From Pedobacter sp. KBW06 (GTDB taxonomy: Bacteria > Bacteroidota > Bacteroidia > Sphingobacteriales > Sphingobacteriaceae), in the NCBI RefSeq assembly GCF_003852525.1, contig NZ_QAJL01000003.1, positions 1,518,061 to 1,582,060 on the forward strand: a DNA stretch of 64,000 nucleotides, read 5' to 3'. Below the pieces are notes generated by a model. The model was given only the letters and a program-made list of their open reading frames with translations. It made no database searches and had not been told where the DNA came from. Every line of letters begins with the position of its first letter. Within the stretch, counting starts at the first letter, position 1. The position numbers were made by a program, and so were the translations under genes. Of the stretch, positions 1-8,798 are shown one piece after another.

Positions 1-34
1 GCGGAAATCTTGAGGCCTTTAAAACGGATGAAGT

Positions 35-1180
35 TTACTCTCCCTCCTCTCCTCCGTTTTTCATCTTCATCAGGATCGCATAAGCGTTTTTCATGACAAT
101 ATTCTTCGCAGGCAATGGGGATTTGATCTCTGTAAAACCTTCGCTTAAAATGCCAGGCTCCACAGCGATCATTTTGTACTGATGGTTTCCTTCGTCGGTA
201 AATACATAAAACTTGTTCTCCCATTTTACAACCGCTTCATCAGGGACCGCAGTAACACTGGTATGGTTCAGCTTTACCGCAGCATTCAGATACGTTCCCG
301 GCAACAACTCTTTGCCGTAGTTTTCCAGGTCACAATGTACACTGATGCTTCTGTCTTCTCCAATAGCAGGACTGATCAGATGAATCGTGGCCAGGTATTT
401 TTTATCCGGATTTCTGTTTGTCGTACATACAATTTTCTGTCCTTCTTTAAGACTCGAAGCATCATTTTCCAAAACGGTCAGGTTCACATGAAGCTTCTTC
501 GGGTTGATCAGTTCAAACAGGACATCCGTTGCATTTACATATTTCCCCGTATTTACATTTACTTTGGTGACATGCCCCTCAATAGGGGAATAAATCTGAA
601 TGCTGCGGGAAATATTACCTGCAGTTAAGGTAAGCGGGTTGAGTCCGATCAGCTGTAACTGCTCCGCTAATGATTTCACCATGATCTTTTGCTGATTAAA
701 ATCGCTTTCTGTCTGCTGAAAAAGTTTATCACTCGTCGCTTTTGTAGCATTCAGGCCTTTTTGTCTGATGTAATCTGATTCCGCAAACTTCAGTTTGTTT
801 TTTGCCATCAGGTAATCCTGTTGCAGCTGTACATATTGCTGATCTTCGATCGTTGCCAGTACTGCGCCTTTGCGGACCATCATTCCCGGAATAAGGTTCG
901 TCTTTCTGATATAGCCTCCTAATGGAATGCTGATGGAAAAGACATTTTCCGGTGGTACATCTACCAGTCCGTTTACGTTGAGCATGCTGCTCATTCCCCT
1001 TTTCTCAGGTAGCCCTGTGGTAATCCCTGCAATTTTTTTCTGCTCAGCAGTAAACTGAACCAGGTTCGTTTCCTGTTTAACTGCTGATTTCGGTGTTTCT
1101 TTGGCCGCTTCTTTTTCTGCATTTGTGCAGGACATAAAAAGGAGGAAAAGAGAGAGGCTTAATATGATGTTTGTCTTCAT
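35..1180 (-). CDS. RND efflux periplasmic adaptor lipoprotein (CzcB/CusB-like)
   Basis: This is the membrane-fusion adaptor that links an inner-membrane RND pump to an outer-membrane channel, here for metal ion efflux. The chosen ATG at 1180 gives 381 aa beginning with a lysine and a hydrophobic stretch ending in MSCTN, a lipoprotein signal with Cys as the lipidated residue. A start further upstream at 1267 would overlap the pump gene and bury the signal, so it was not used. The body shows the barrel-sandwich/lipoyl halves (IPGMMVRKGAVLATIEDQQYVQLQ and IYSPIEGHVTKVNVNTGKYV) around an alpha-hairpin rich in Gln and Leu, then a beta-barrel. It follows the pump gene by 13 nt and is probably the last gene of that operon. 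The family is clear; the substrate is inferred only from the pump. Confidence 0.9.
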   Translation of the reverse strand: MKTNIILSLSLFLLFMSCTNAEKEAAKETPKSAVKQETNLVQFTAEQKKIAGITTGLPEKRGMSSMLNVNGLVDVPPENVFSISIPLGGYIRKTNLIPGMMVRKGAVLATIEDQQYVQLQQDYLMAKNKLKFAESDYIRQKGLNATKATSDKLFQQTESDFNQQKIMVKSLAEQLQLIGLNPLTLTAGNISRSIQIYSPIEGHVTKVNVNTGKYVNATDVLFELINPKKLHVNLTVLENDASSLKEGQKIVCTTNRNPDKKYLATIHLISPAIGEDRSISVHCDLENYGKELLPGTYLNAAVKLNHTSVTAVPDEAVVKWENKFYVFTDEGNHQYKMIAVEPGILSEGFTEIKSPLPAKNIVMKNAYAILMKMKNGGEEGE

Positions 1181-1193
1181 GATGATGTTCTTT

Positions 1194-4100
1194 TTATTTG
1201 CTGGCACTGATTCTTTCGATTTCAAAAGCAGCTTCGTTGAACTGCTGAACGGTATTAAAATATTCACTGCGGATCTGGATGCTTTGGTTTAAGAGCAGCG
1301 CCCAATCCAGGTATCCGATTTCGCCCGCATTGAGTTTCTGCGTAGCAGTAGCGATGATCGCCCTTGCATTTGGCAACAGCCTATCCTGGTAAGACCTGAT
1401 GAGCTTCTGCTGCTGCTCATATTGCTGATGCGCTTCCTCCAGTTCCATGCTCAATTGCTGACGCGCCAGTTCCAGCTCCTGCTGCTTTTGAAGGATCAGC
1501 ACATTTGAAGCTTTTATTCTGGATTTTTGTGCGCCGAAGAAGAGCGGAATTCCGATCCCCAGACTAACAGAAGAGAAGCGTTTGCTTCCTCCATAATACT
1601 GCTCCGTTCCCATCGCATTGGTTTGCCAGCCGATAATGCTCGCGTTGTTGTAACCGAGGCTAAGCGAAGGCAAGAGCCTGCTCTTCTCCAGCTGCATTTG
1701 TTGCCTGGACAATAGCAGTTCCTGTTCTTTTAAGCGAAACCCCGGATTTCCGTTTACCTCAGCAGCCGGGGAAACCAGGCCATAAACTGCCGCCTCCGGA
1801 GCAGGCTCCAGCTTTACACGGGCATTCAATAAGATATTGAAGCGGTTTAAAAGTAAACGGTAATCTTTTTTCAGCATCTCCAGCTGATTGCTGATCTGAA
1901 GTTTCTGGTTTTCCGCCATATTCAGCTCCAGAACATCCACGTCTCCCGCCTTATAGCGCTGCTTTGACTTCTCCAGGAACTCTGAGTAAACCCGATCTGC
2001 TTCCAGCAGGAGCTTTTCCTTTTCCTGAATAACGAGCAAGCCGTAATAACTCAGCTTCACACTGTTTTTCACATCCAGAGTCTGTTGCTGCAAGGCGATC
2101 TCACTGAGCTTTACATTGGTTTTAAGTACAGCCGATTGCCTGGCATATACTGCAGGAAATTCCAGGTTTTGGGAGATGGAGAACTTATGGTCATTTGCCA
2201 GGCTGTTAAACTTGCCATATTCAACACCAAGATTTGTTTTCTCCAGATCAAAGCTGCTTTTCTTTAAAGCCTGCTGATAGCTGACCTCTGTAGCTGAAAC
2301 CTGTAAGGAGCGGTTATTTTTGCTTGCGGTATCCAGTGCTGCGGCTAAGGAGATCCGCTCCTGCGCTTTTACATTTCCAAAAACACCACAGATCAGTACC
2401 ATGGCAGTGATCATTCTTTTTCCCGGTTTAAAATAGCCGAAACCTTTCTCAAATACGATATAAAGCATGGGTAAGACAAATAAAGTTAACATGGTAGAAA
2501 TGATTAAACCTCCGATGACCACGGTGGCCAGTGGCTTTTGTACAGCACCTCCTGCCCCTGTGCTGATGGCCATAGGAATAAAGCCCAGAGAGGGAACCAG
2601 TGCCGTCATCAGTACTGCACGCAATTTAGATTTGGTTCCATGGACCACAATCCGTTTCACGTCATCCCATCCTTCCTTTTTCAGGCGGTTAAATTCTGAG
2701 ACCAGCAAAATTCCATTCAGCACAGCGACACCGAACAAAGCAATGAAGCCTACCCCCGCCGAGATGCTGAAAGGAAGGTCTCTCATCCAAAGTGCGAAGA
2801 TGCCGCCGATTGCGGAAAGCGGAATGGCCGTATAGATCAGGAGTCCCTGTTTTACAGAATTAAAAGCAAAATACAACAACAGGAAAATCAGAAAGAGCGC
2901 GATGGGAACCACAATGCTCAACCTTGATTTCGCGGCCGTCATGTTCTCAAAAGATCCCCCATAGGCGATGGTATATCCCTTTGATAAATCCAGGTCTTTG
3001 GCTGCTTTTCCCTGAAGCTCCTGAACGATCGACTGGACATCGCGGTCTTTCACATTAAAGCCGACAATGATCCTTCGTTTCGTATCCTCCCGCTGAATCT
3101 GATTGACCCCCTCCACTTCTTCAACAGAGGCCACCATGCTTAGCGGGATCTGCGTCCCATTACCGGTAGAGATCATCAGGTTTTTGATATCGTCTACGTT
3201 CTTGCGGGCATTTTCCGATAGCCGGACCACCATGTCAAAGCGTTTCTCCCCTTCATAAACCTGTCCTGCAATCTGTCCTGCAAAAGCAGTATTGACCACC
3301 CGGTTGACTTCGCCCACGTTCAGGCCGTATTTGGCCATGCCGTCCCGGTCATATCTGACCACCACCTGAGGCATCCCTGTTACCTGTTCTTCGTAAATGT
3401 TTACCGCACCTTTTACCGTTCCGATAATTTCGCCAAGACGATGTGCATACGCTGCAAGGGAATCCAGGTCCTCCCCAAAGATCTTACAGACCACATCCTG
3501 TCTCGCCCCGGTCATCAGTTCATTGAAGCGCATCTGAACGGGAAACTGAAAGCCTACCGTAATGCCCGGAACAGCTTCCAGTGCTTTTGTCATTTTCTCA
3601 CTTAATTCCGGAAAAGATCTGGCAGAGGTCCATTCCTTTTTATCCTTTAAAATTACCATCATGTCTCCTGCTTCGAAAGGCATCGGATCGGTAGGAACTT
3701 CCGCACTTCCGATTTTGGTGACCACCTTTTGTACTTCAGGAAAATCCCTGATCAGTATTTTAGCTGCCTGCTGTGTCGTCTGAATTGTATTGTTCAGGTT
3801 ACTTCCGGTCAGTAAACGGGTTTCTACTGCGAAATCCCCTTCTTCCAGCTGAGGAATAAACTCTCCTCCCATTTTACTCAGGACAAATAAAGAAAGTCCG
3901 AATAAGGAGATCGTCACCAGTAAAATGGTTTTTGGAAAACGAAGCAATGCGCCAAGTAAAGGCTGATATTTTCTTTCCAGCCAGATGATCAGCTTATCGG
4001 TCAGGTTTTTCTTATGCTGTAGTTTTTTATTCAGGAATAAGGCCGACATCATCGGGACATAGGTAATGGACAGTATAAATGCACCGAGAATGGCAAAGGC

Positions 4101-5558
4101 AATCGTGAAGGCCATAGGCTTAAACATTTTTCCTTCAATCCCTTCGAGCGATAATATCGGCAGGTAAACGATCAGAATGATAATCTGGCTAAACACCGCA
4201 GATTTGATCATAGCGCCTGTTGATTTGCTCACCTCTATATCCATCTGTTCCTGATTGATCCGGTCCAGTTTCCTGAAATGTTTGGAATGGGAGAAGCGGT
4301 GTAAAATGGCTTCGACCACAATCACAGAGCCATCCACAATGAGGCCGAAATCTATTGCCCCTAATGACATCAGGTTTCCGCCCACACCAAATTTGTTCAT
4401 CAGAATGATCGCAAAAAGCATGGATAAGGGAATCACCGAAGACACGATCAGTCCGGCTCTGAGGTTCCCTAAAAAGAAGACCAGGACGAAGATCACAATC
4501 AATGCACCTTCCAGTAAATTGGTTTCCACCGTTTGAATGGCATTGTCCACCATTTTTGTCCGGTCCAGAAAGGATTCTATGACTACGCCTTCGGGAAGCA
4601 TTTTCTGAATTTCAACGATCTTCTCTTTTACACGTTTTACAACCACGGAAGAGTTTTCGCCTTTAAGCATCATCACCACTGCTCCTGCCACCTCGCCCTG
4701 ATCGTTATAGGTCATGGCGCCGTACCTGATGGCAGAACCCAACTGTACCGTTGCCACCTGACTCATCAGCACCGGCATGCCATTATTTAACTTTTTAACA
4801 ACGATTTTCTGAATGTCTTCCGGAGTTTTCGTCAGTCCTTCGCTGCGGATATACAATACGGTAGGCCCCTTCTCTATATAAGCGCCCCCGGTATTTTCAT
4901 TGTTCTTTTCTAAAGCATCAAAGATATCAGTGATGGTCAGGTTATAGGCTTTTAGCTGTTCCTGTTTAACCGCAATTTCGTATTGCTTTAATTTCCCTCC
5001 AAAGCTGGACACCTCGGCCACACCCGGTGTTCCGAGCAGCTGACGGCGAACAATCCAATCCTGTATGGTGCGGAGTTCCTGCTCGTCATATTTACCTTCA
5101 TATCCTTTGAGTGGTCTGACCACATATTGATAAATTTCGCCCAGACCTGTAGATACAGGGGCCATCTGTGGTGCGCCGATTCCCTGGGGGATCTCCTGCT
5201 GCACCTGCTGTAACCGCTCGCTGATCTGTTGCCGGGCCCAGTAAACATCTGTTTCTTCATTAAAAACAATGGTAACCAGGGAGAGTCCAAAACGGGAAAA
5301 ACTCCGGATTTGTTTCAGGCCTGAAATACTGCTGCAGGCCTGTTCTATGGGAAATGTAATGAGCCTTTCAATGTCCGGTGCACCAAGGGAAGGTGAAACG
5401 GTAATTACCTGAACCTGATTGTCTGTAATATCAGGAAGGGCATCTATGGGTAATTTTGTAACCTCGTAAGTACCCCAACCCATCAGGGCGAGTACAAACA
5501 AGCCAATAATCAGCTTATTCTTTACAGAAAAGCCAATGATTTTATTTAGCATAATCAT
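1194..5558 (-). CDS. CzcA-type heavy-metal RND pump fused to a TolC-like outer-membrane factor
   Basis: The protein has 1454 aa. Residues 1 to about 1040 form a complete HME-family RND permease with TM1 at the N-terminus, two periplasmic porter loops and twelve expected TMs. TM4 carries the Asp-Asp-Glu pattern (DFGLIVDGSVIVVEA) typical of divalent-cation CzcA pumps rather than Cu/Ag CusA pumps. Residues about 1049 to 1454 are a TolC-like factor with long Gln/Leu-rich helices. At the junction lies a segment from M1049 (MITAMVLICGVFGNVKAQE) that looks like a signal peptide with an AQ cleavage site, preceded by a purine-rich GGGAAAAAGA, so the TolC part may be released by signal peptidase or translated separately from 2414. 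RND-TolC fusions of this size are known in Bacteroidota. The alternative start two codons in (5552) cannot be excluded. Confidence 0.93.
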   Translation of the reverse strand: MIMLNKIIGFSVKNKLIIGLFVLALMGWGTYEVTKLPIDALPDITDNQVQVITVSPSLGAPDIERLITFPIEQACSSISGLKQIRSFSRFGLSLVTIVFNEETDVYWARQQISERLQQVQQEIPQGIGAPQMAPVSTGLGEIYQYVVRPLKGYEGKYDEQELRTIQDWIVRRQLLGTPGVAEVSSFGGKLKQYEIAVKQEQLKAYNLTITDIFDALEKNNENTGGAYIEKGPTVLYIRSEGLTKTPEDIQKIVVKKLNNGMPVLMSQVATVQLGSAIRYGAMTYNDQGEVAGAVVMMLKGENSSVVVKRVKEKIVEIQKMLPEGVVIESFLDRTKMVDNAIQTVETNLLEGALIVIFVLVFFLGNLRAGLIVSSVIPLSMLFAIILMNKFGVGGNLMSLGAIDFGLIVDGSVIVVEAILHRFSHSKHFRKLDRINQEQMDIEVSKSTGAMIKSAVFSQIIILIVYLPILSLEGIEGKMFKPMAFTIAFAILGAFILSITYVPMMSALFLNKKLQHKKNLTDKLIIWLERKYQPLLGALLRFPKTILLVTISLFGLSLFVLSKMGGEFIPQLEEGDFAVETRLLTGSNLNNTIQTTQQAAKILIRDFPEVQKVVTKIGSAEVPTDPMPFEAGDMMVILKDKKEWTSARSFPELSEKMTKALEAVPGITVGFQFPVQMRFNELMTGARQDVVCKIFGEDLDSLAAYAHRLGEIIGTVKGAVNIYEEQVTGMPQVVVRYDRDGMAKYGLNVGEVNRVVNTAFAGQIAGQVYEGEKRFDMVVRLSENARKNVDDIKNLMISTGNGTQIPLSMVASVEEVEGVNQIQREDTKRRIIVGFNVKDRDVQSIVQELQGKAAKDLDLSKGYTIAYGGSFENMTAAKSRLSIVVPIALFLIFLLLYFAFNSVKQGLLIYTAIPLSAIGGIFALWMRDLPFSISAGVGFIALFGVAVLNGILLVSEFNRLKKEGWDDVKRIVVHGTKSKLRAVLMTALVPSLGFIPMAISTGAGGAVQKPLATVVIGGLIISTMLTLFVLPMLYIVFEKGFGYFKPGKRMITAMVLICGVFGNVKAQERISLAAALDTASKNNRSLQVSATEVSYQQALKKSSFDLEKTNLGVEYGKFNSLANDHKFSISQNLEFPAVYARQSAVLKTNVKLSEIALQQQTLDVKNSVKLSYYGLLVIQEKEKLLLEADRVYSEFLEKSKQRYKAGDVDVLELNMAENQKLQISNQLEMLKKDYRLLLNRFNILLNARVKLEPAPEAAVYGLVSPAAEVNGNPGFRLKEQELLLSRQQMQLEKSRLLPSLSLGYNNASIIGWQTNAMGTEQYYGGSKRFSSVSLGIGIPLFFGAQKSRIKASNVLILQKQQELELARQQLSMELEEAHQQYEQQQKLIRSYQDRLLPNARAIIATATQKLNAGEIGYLDWALLLNQSIQIRSEYFNTVQQFNEAAFEIERISASK

Positions 5559-5648
5559 GGTGTATTAATGAAACCGACAATATAAACCCTGTCTGATCAG
5601 GAGGAATAGCCCTGCAAACAATGGGAAAAAGAAAAAATTAATCTCGGT

Positions 5649-6023
5649 TTATGCCCTTGGTGGCTTAAAGAAGGTTCCCTGTTCGGGATTAGAATGCAGG
5701 TATTTTTGGATACTCCGGTTTTGATCTGCGATCAAAACTGAGCTTGCTTTCTGAATGGTGATTTTTCCTGCCGGAATCGCCAGGTGGATGATGGTAGGGC
5801 ATTCTAACTTCTTAAAGGGAAGCTCCATATCCTCTTTTTGGTCGTCGTCGTCAATGTCCTGCCCCAGGTAATGCATGGCGATAAAATCCAGCACCCCGAT
5901 CCTTTTATCCAGCTCATGGTGTCTTAAAAAATGAGACACCAGCTTTGGCATTTTAAATACTTCAATGAAAGAAGCATTTAAGATGAGCATGGGAAACAAG
6001 ATGAATAAGCAGGCCTTTTTCAC
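5649..6023 (-). CDS. Small exported hypothetical protein at the head of a metal-efflux operon
   Basis: I do not recognise a named family. From the GTG at 6023 the product is about 124 aa and starts with a Lys-Lys hydrophobic signal-like stretch (VKKACLFILFPMLILNASF). The mature part contains a His-rich helix (SHFLRHHELDK), the segment DFIAMHYLGQDIDDDDQKED with consecutive Asp residues, and MELPFKK. The His and Asp clusters would suit metal binding, which is inference. It precedes the CzcA-TolC fusion by 90 nt in the same direction. The open frame extends to an ATG at 6074, but that start would put 17 residues before the signal and lies upstream of a good promoter, so GTG was preferred. An ATG at 5990 is another option. 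The start is uncertain. Confidence 0.55.
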   Translation of the reverse strand: MKKACLFILFPMLILNASFIEVFKMPKLVSHFLRHHELDKRIGVLDFIAMHYLGQDIDDDDQKEDMELPFKKLECPTIIHLAIPAGKITIQKASSVLIADQNRSIQKYLHSNPEQGTFFKPPRA

Positions 6024-6027
6024 AGGG

Positions 6028-6057
6028 CAAATATAAGTCAACCTATTTAAAAAGCAA
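6028..6057 (-). promoter_or_regulatory. Bacteroidota-type promoter for the metal-efflux operon
   Basis: On the minus strand TTG (6057-6055) is followed by 19 nt and then TATATTTG (6035-6028), an exact match to the Bacteroidota -33/-7 pattern. It would start transcription near 6023, almost at the GTG start of the small exported protein, so that mRNA would have a very short or no leader if GTG is right. Confidence 0.5.
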
Positions 6058-6079
6058 GGCCCGGCCTGCCTCATTCCCG

Positions 6080-7699
6080 TTACTTTTTCAATTGAAATAC
6101 CGTCATCAATGCCGCATGGTCTGAAGGAAACATGACCGGGTGGTAATCAATGACCCTGGATTCGATGGGCTCAAGTCCTTTCCCTTTATAGTAAATGAAA
6201 TCAATTCTATCCCTTAATCCATATAAATCCGTTGTTGGTGCCGCCCTGACTCCCCAGGTCAGTCCCGGGTTTGATAAAGGATTGACATGGAGCTTCCGAT
6301 AACTATCGGTAAACCCTGCGTTGAGCATTTCCAGACTTTCAGGCCATTCTACCACCAGTCCGTAATGAATGGCCCTGGTTTCTTCCGTCCAGTCCAGGTG
6401 AGATCCCATATTGAAATCACCACCCATGATGACCGGCAAATGATCCGCATTTTTCAGATAAGGATTGATCTTTTTCAGGATCTCTTTTATTTCTGCATGC
6501 CGGGTTGGCCCTTCCTCTTTGATCAGGGTCTGTGCATCTTTTTTCTCTTGTCTGATGCTGGCATCTACATCCGGCAGGTAATCCAGCCAGGTATTCAGAT
6601 AGACCAGTTTTTTATCCGGGCCTAATTTTAAGACGACCCCACCAAAATTAGAGGGATGGAACTCCCGGATCGTTTCCTCAACCGGGTAGCGGCTCATGAT
6701 GGAAAGGTTGGCACTGATCAGGTAAAAATAATACCCCAGCGAATCGGCAATCACTGCTCCAGAGCCATAGGTTTCTATGAGGCCTACGACATCAGGATTC
6801 GTGGATTTGATGGTTTCAATCAGGCGTTCCAGTCCTACTGCCTGTCCGTACCGGTGCCCTCCATGCCAGATGTTCCAGGAAAAGACCTTCAGATGAGCAG
6901 GAGCGGGTGCCTCTTCTTTGATCAGATCCGGAAAGAACTGTAAATATTCCTTTTGCGCTTCAGCGGAAGAAATGGCGCGGTTCCAGACCTTTACTTCATC
7001 TACAAAGCCGTTAAAGGCATTCCATTGCGCATTCGATCCATATTCCCATTTCTCGTCCGAACCACCGGCGACTGTTGAGAATTTGGTTTCCAAACTGCCA
7101 AGGCCGGGTGTATTGTAGATTGCGATATTTTTTCCGTCCAGGTAAATCCAGACTTCATGTGTTTCTCTTTTGACGGTAAAAAGAAGCTGATGCCATTTGC
7201 CATCATTGATCCTCTGCCTTTCTGCAGTTGGTTTATAGTCATAACGTTGTTTTCCGTCGTTTAACAGCAGTGCCCAGGCTCCGTTTTCCTGGGTATAGAT
7301 CTGCCATCCTATCGTGGAGCCGTCCTCTGCGATCTTATTTCCCATGATTGGCGTTCCCATCTTTGCATTCGCGATGGTTTTTACCCAGATCTGTACCGAG
7401 AAGGAAGCCTTTTCTGTGAATTCAGGCAAGCTTCCTTGGTCCAGCTTAACCGGCCTTCTCAACATCGCATTTGCAGAAAGGTCCAGTGCTTTTCCGCTCA
7501 GGCCTTTAGCATATTGCGATTGCTGCAAATCAACCCCATAATAGGCACTGTCTTTAGGAGTGATGTGTTCCTTAAAACTAAAATCATCAAAGTTCAGCCG
7601 ATACCTGGGTTCCTGGGCCTTTGCCCTGTTCTGGCCAAAGGCCAGGGCTGAGACTAAGATCAGTACTAAATTTAGTCTCATTCCGGATTTCATGACCAT
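6080..7699 (-). CDS. Exported LamG domain plus endonuclease/exonuclease/phosphatase-fold hydrolase
   Basis: The 539-aa product has a signal peptide ending near AKAQ (residues 1-29), a concanavalin/LamG-like domain (about 40-255), and a C-terminal EEP-superfamily domain (about 265-539). Catalytic EEP motifs are visible in order: the Asn motif SWNIWHGG, the metal-binding Glu motif VGLIETYG, GGDFNMGS with the Asp/Asn pair, and the terminal PSDHAAL Asp-His pair. The superfamily includes DNase I, inositol phosphatases and neutral sphingomyelinases; an exported member with a glycan/lipid-binding type LamG is more likely a phosphodiesterase on an extracellular substrate than a nuclease. It is 4 nt downstream of another exported phosphodiesterase-type gene and is the last gene of the phosphonate operon, so hydrolysis of a phosphonate ester is my inference. 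An internal ATG at 7681 is an alternative start. Confidence 0.85.
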   Translation of the reverse strand: MVMKSGMRLNLVLILVSALAFGQNRAKAQEPRYRLNFDDFSFKEHITPKDSAYYGVDLQQSQYAKGLSGKALDLSANAMLRRPVKLDQGSLPEFTEKASFSVQIWVKTIANAKMGTPIMGNKIAEDGSTIGWQIYTQENGAWALLLNDGKQRYDYKPTAERQRINDGKWHQLLFTVKRETHEVWIYLDGKNIAIYNTPGLGSLETKFSTVAGGSDEKWEYGSNAQWNAFNGFVDEVKVWNRAISSAEAQKEYLQFFPDLIKEEAPAPAHLKVFSWNIWHGGHRYGQAVGLERLIETIKSTNPDVVGLIETYGSGAVIADSLGYYFYLISANLSIMSRYPVEETIREFHPSNFGGVVLKLGPDKKLVYLNTWLDYLPDVDASIRQEKKDAQTLIKEEGPTRHAEIKEILKKINPYLKNADHLPVIMGGDFNMGSHLDWTEETRAIHYGLVVEWPESLEMLNAGFTDSYRKLHVNPLSNPGLTWGVRAAPTTDLYGLRDRIDFIYYKGKGLEPIESRVIDYHPVMFPSDHAALMTVFQLKK

Positions 7700-7703
7700 C
7701 GTC

Positions 7704-8795
7704 TTATTTTTTCAGGATGCTTTCAATTGCCGCTCCGATTGGGTTCACCGAGCTGAATTCAAATCCCAGTAACTTGCCCATCGTTTTTGCCAGCTGGTCC
7801 TGATAAATCTGACCTTCCGTTTTCAGCTCTCCTAAAGGTTTAATCCCGGGGCCCATTGCAATCAGCCAGGTATCGTTGGCATGTGGAATGCTCGAGCCAT
7901 GGCTTGTCCACTGGCTGCCTTCTCCCCTGCCATGATCCGGCATGATCATTAGCGTCGTTTTTCCTTTGTAAAAAGGATCGCTTTGCAGGTAATTCCATAA
8001 GCTGCCAATCATGGCGTCGATGTTTCTGGCAGCATCCAGGTAGAAATCATATTTATCCTCATGTCCGTATTCGTCCGTATCTGCAAGGTCCAGGTACAGC
8101 ACTTTAGGATGTCTGGCTTTGAGGTAAGATTTTGCCAATGCATAAGTTGTGGCATCCAGGCGCTCTTCATTGCCCCATATTTCGGGCTCGTAATGCTGGA
8201 TTTCATTGGCCAGTGTTTCTCCTTCGCTAAGGTTTTTTCCGCTGAGGTTCTCGCCGGGAAGGTTCACCAGCAAACCATTCCGGTTTCTGTTGATGATCCT
8301 GCCAACAGCGCCCCAGGAAGCAAAGCTGACCACTTTACCTTTATACCCTTTTTGCTGATCCAGAAATTCCAGGATGTTCCGGTTCTCATTGTCCGGATGT
8401 CCATTCGACTTCACTTTTGGATCTGCATAACCGGTCAGGTTTTCACTGCGACCAGGATAAGAGATCCAGTAAGGGTTTTTAACGTTTACCTTATTTCCCA
8501 AATCCCTGTTTCCATAAATTTGTCCGTTCTTTACGATCGTCGTCCACAGGAAGGGCATTAAACGCGTTCTTCTTTGCTGCAGGTCTTCAGACCAGTATTT
8601 TTTAAACCGTTCTGCGGAATCCTGAGAATTGAATTTCTTATCGAGCAGCAGTTCTTTTTCTGCTCCTTTGAAGACTTCTCTCCACCTCAGGCCATCGATT
8701 GAGATGATCATTATGTTCCCATCAGGAGCTTTACTTTGTGCAAGAGTTCCCTTTACGCAAACCAGTAACAGGAAGAATAGTATATTTTTTTTCAT
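7704..8795 (-). CDS. Exported type I phosphodiesterase/alkaline phosphatase superfamily protein
   Basis: The 363-aa protein starts with a clear signal peptide (residues 1-20, ending LAQ). It has the alkaline phosphatase superfamily layout: metal-binding Asp34 in ISIDGLRW, a probable nucleophile Ser117 in YPGRSE, LADTDEYGH with an Asp and His for the second metal, and PDHGRG plus a downstream His in WTSHGS. This matches the nucleotide pyrophosphatase/phosphodiesterase-like branch. The enzyme should act in the periplasm on phospho- or phosphonate esters. It overlaps neither neighbour and sits 3 nt after the DUF5690 transporter gene, so co-translation is likely. The exact substrate cannot be read from sequence; the operon suggests a phosphonate monoester or diester. 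Confidence 0.85.
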   Translation of the reverse strand: MKKNILFFLLLVCVKGTLAQSKAPDGNIMIISIDGLRWREVFKGAEKELLLDKKFNSQDSAERFKKYWSEDLQQRRTRLMPFLWTTIVKNGQIYGNRDLGNKVNVKNPYWISYPGRSENLTGYADPKVKSNGHPDNENRNILEFLDQQKGYKGKVVSFASWGAVGRIINRNRNGLLVNLPGENLSGKNLSEGETLANEIQHYEPEIWGNEERLDATTYALAKSYLKARHPKVLYLDLADTDEYGHEDKYDFYLDAARNIDAMIGSLWNYLQSDPFYKGKTTLMIMPDHGRGEGSQWTSHGSSIPHANDTWLIAMGPGIKPLGELKTEGQIYQDQLAKTMGKLLGFEFSSVNPIGAAIESILKK

Positions 8796-8798
8796 GTT

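Noticed and set aside
182..628. 148-aa plus-strand open frame
   Set aside because: It lies antisense inside the adaptor gene, has no recognisable domain and is a shadow of the real frame.
5830..5850. Third copy of TTTGGTCG near 5836
   Set aside because: It lies on the plus strand within the coding part of the small exported protein and has no pairing arms.
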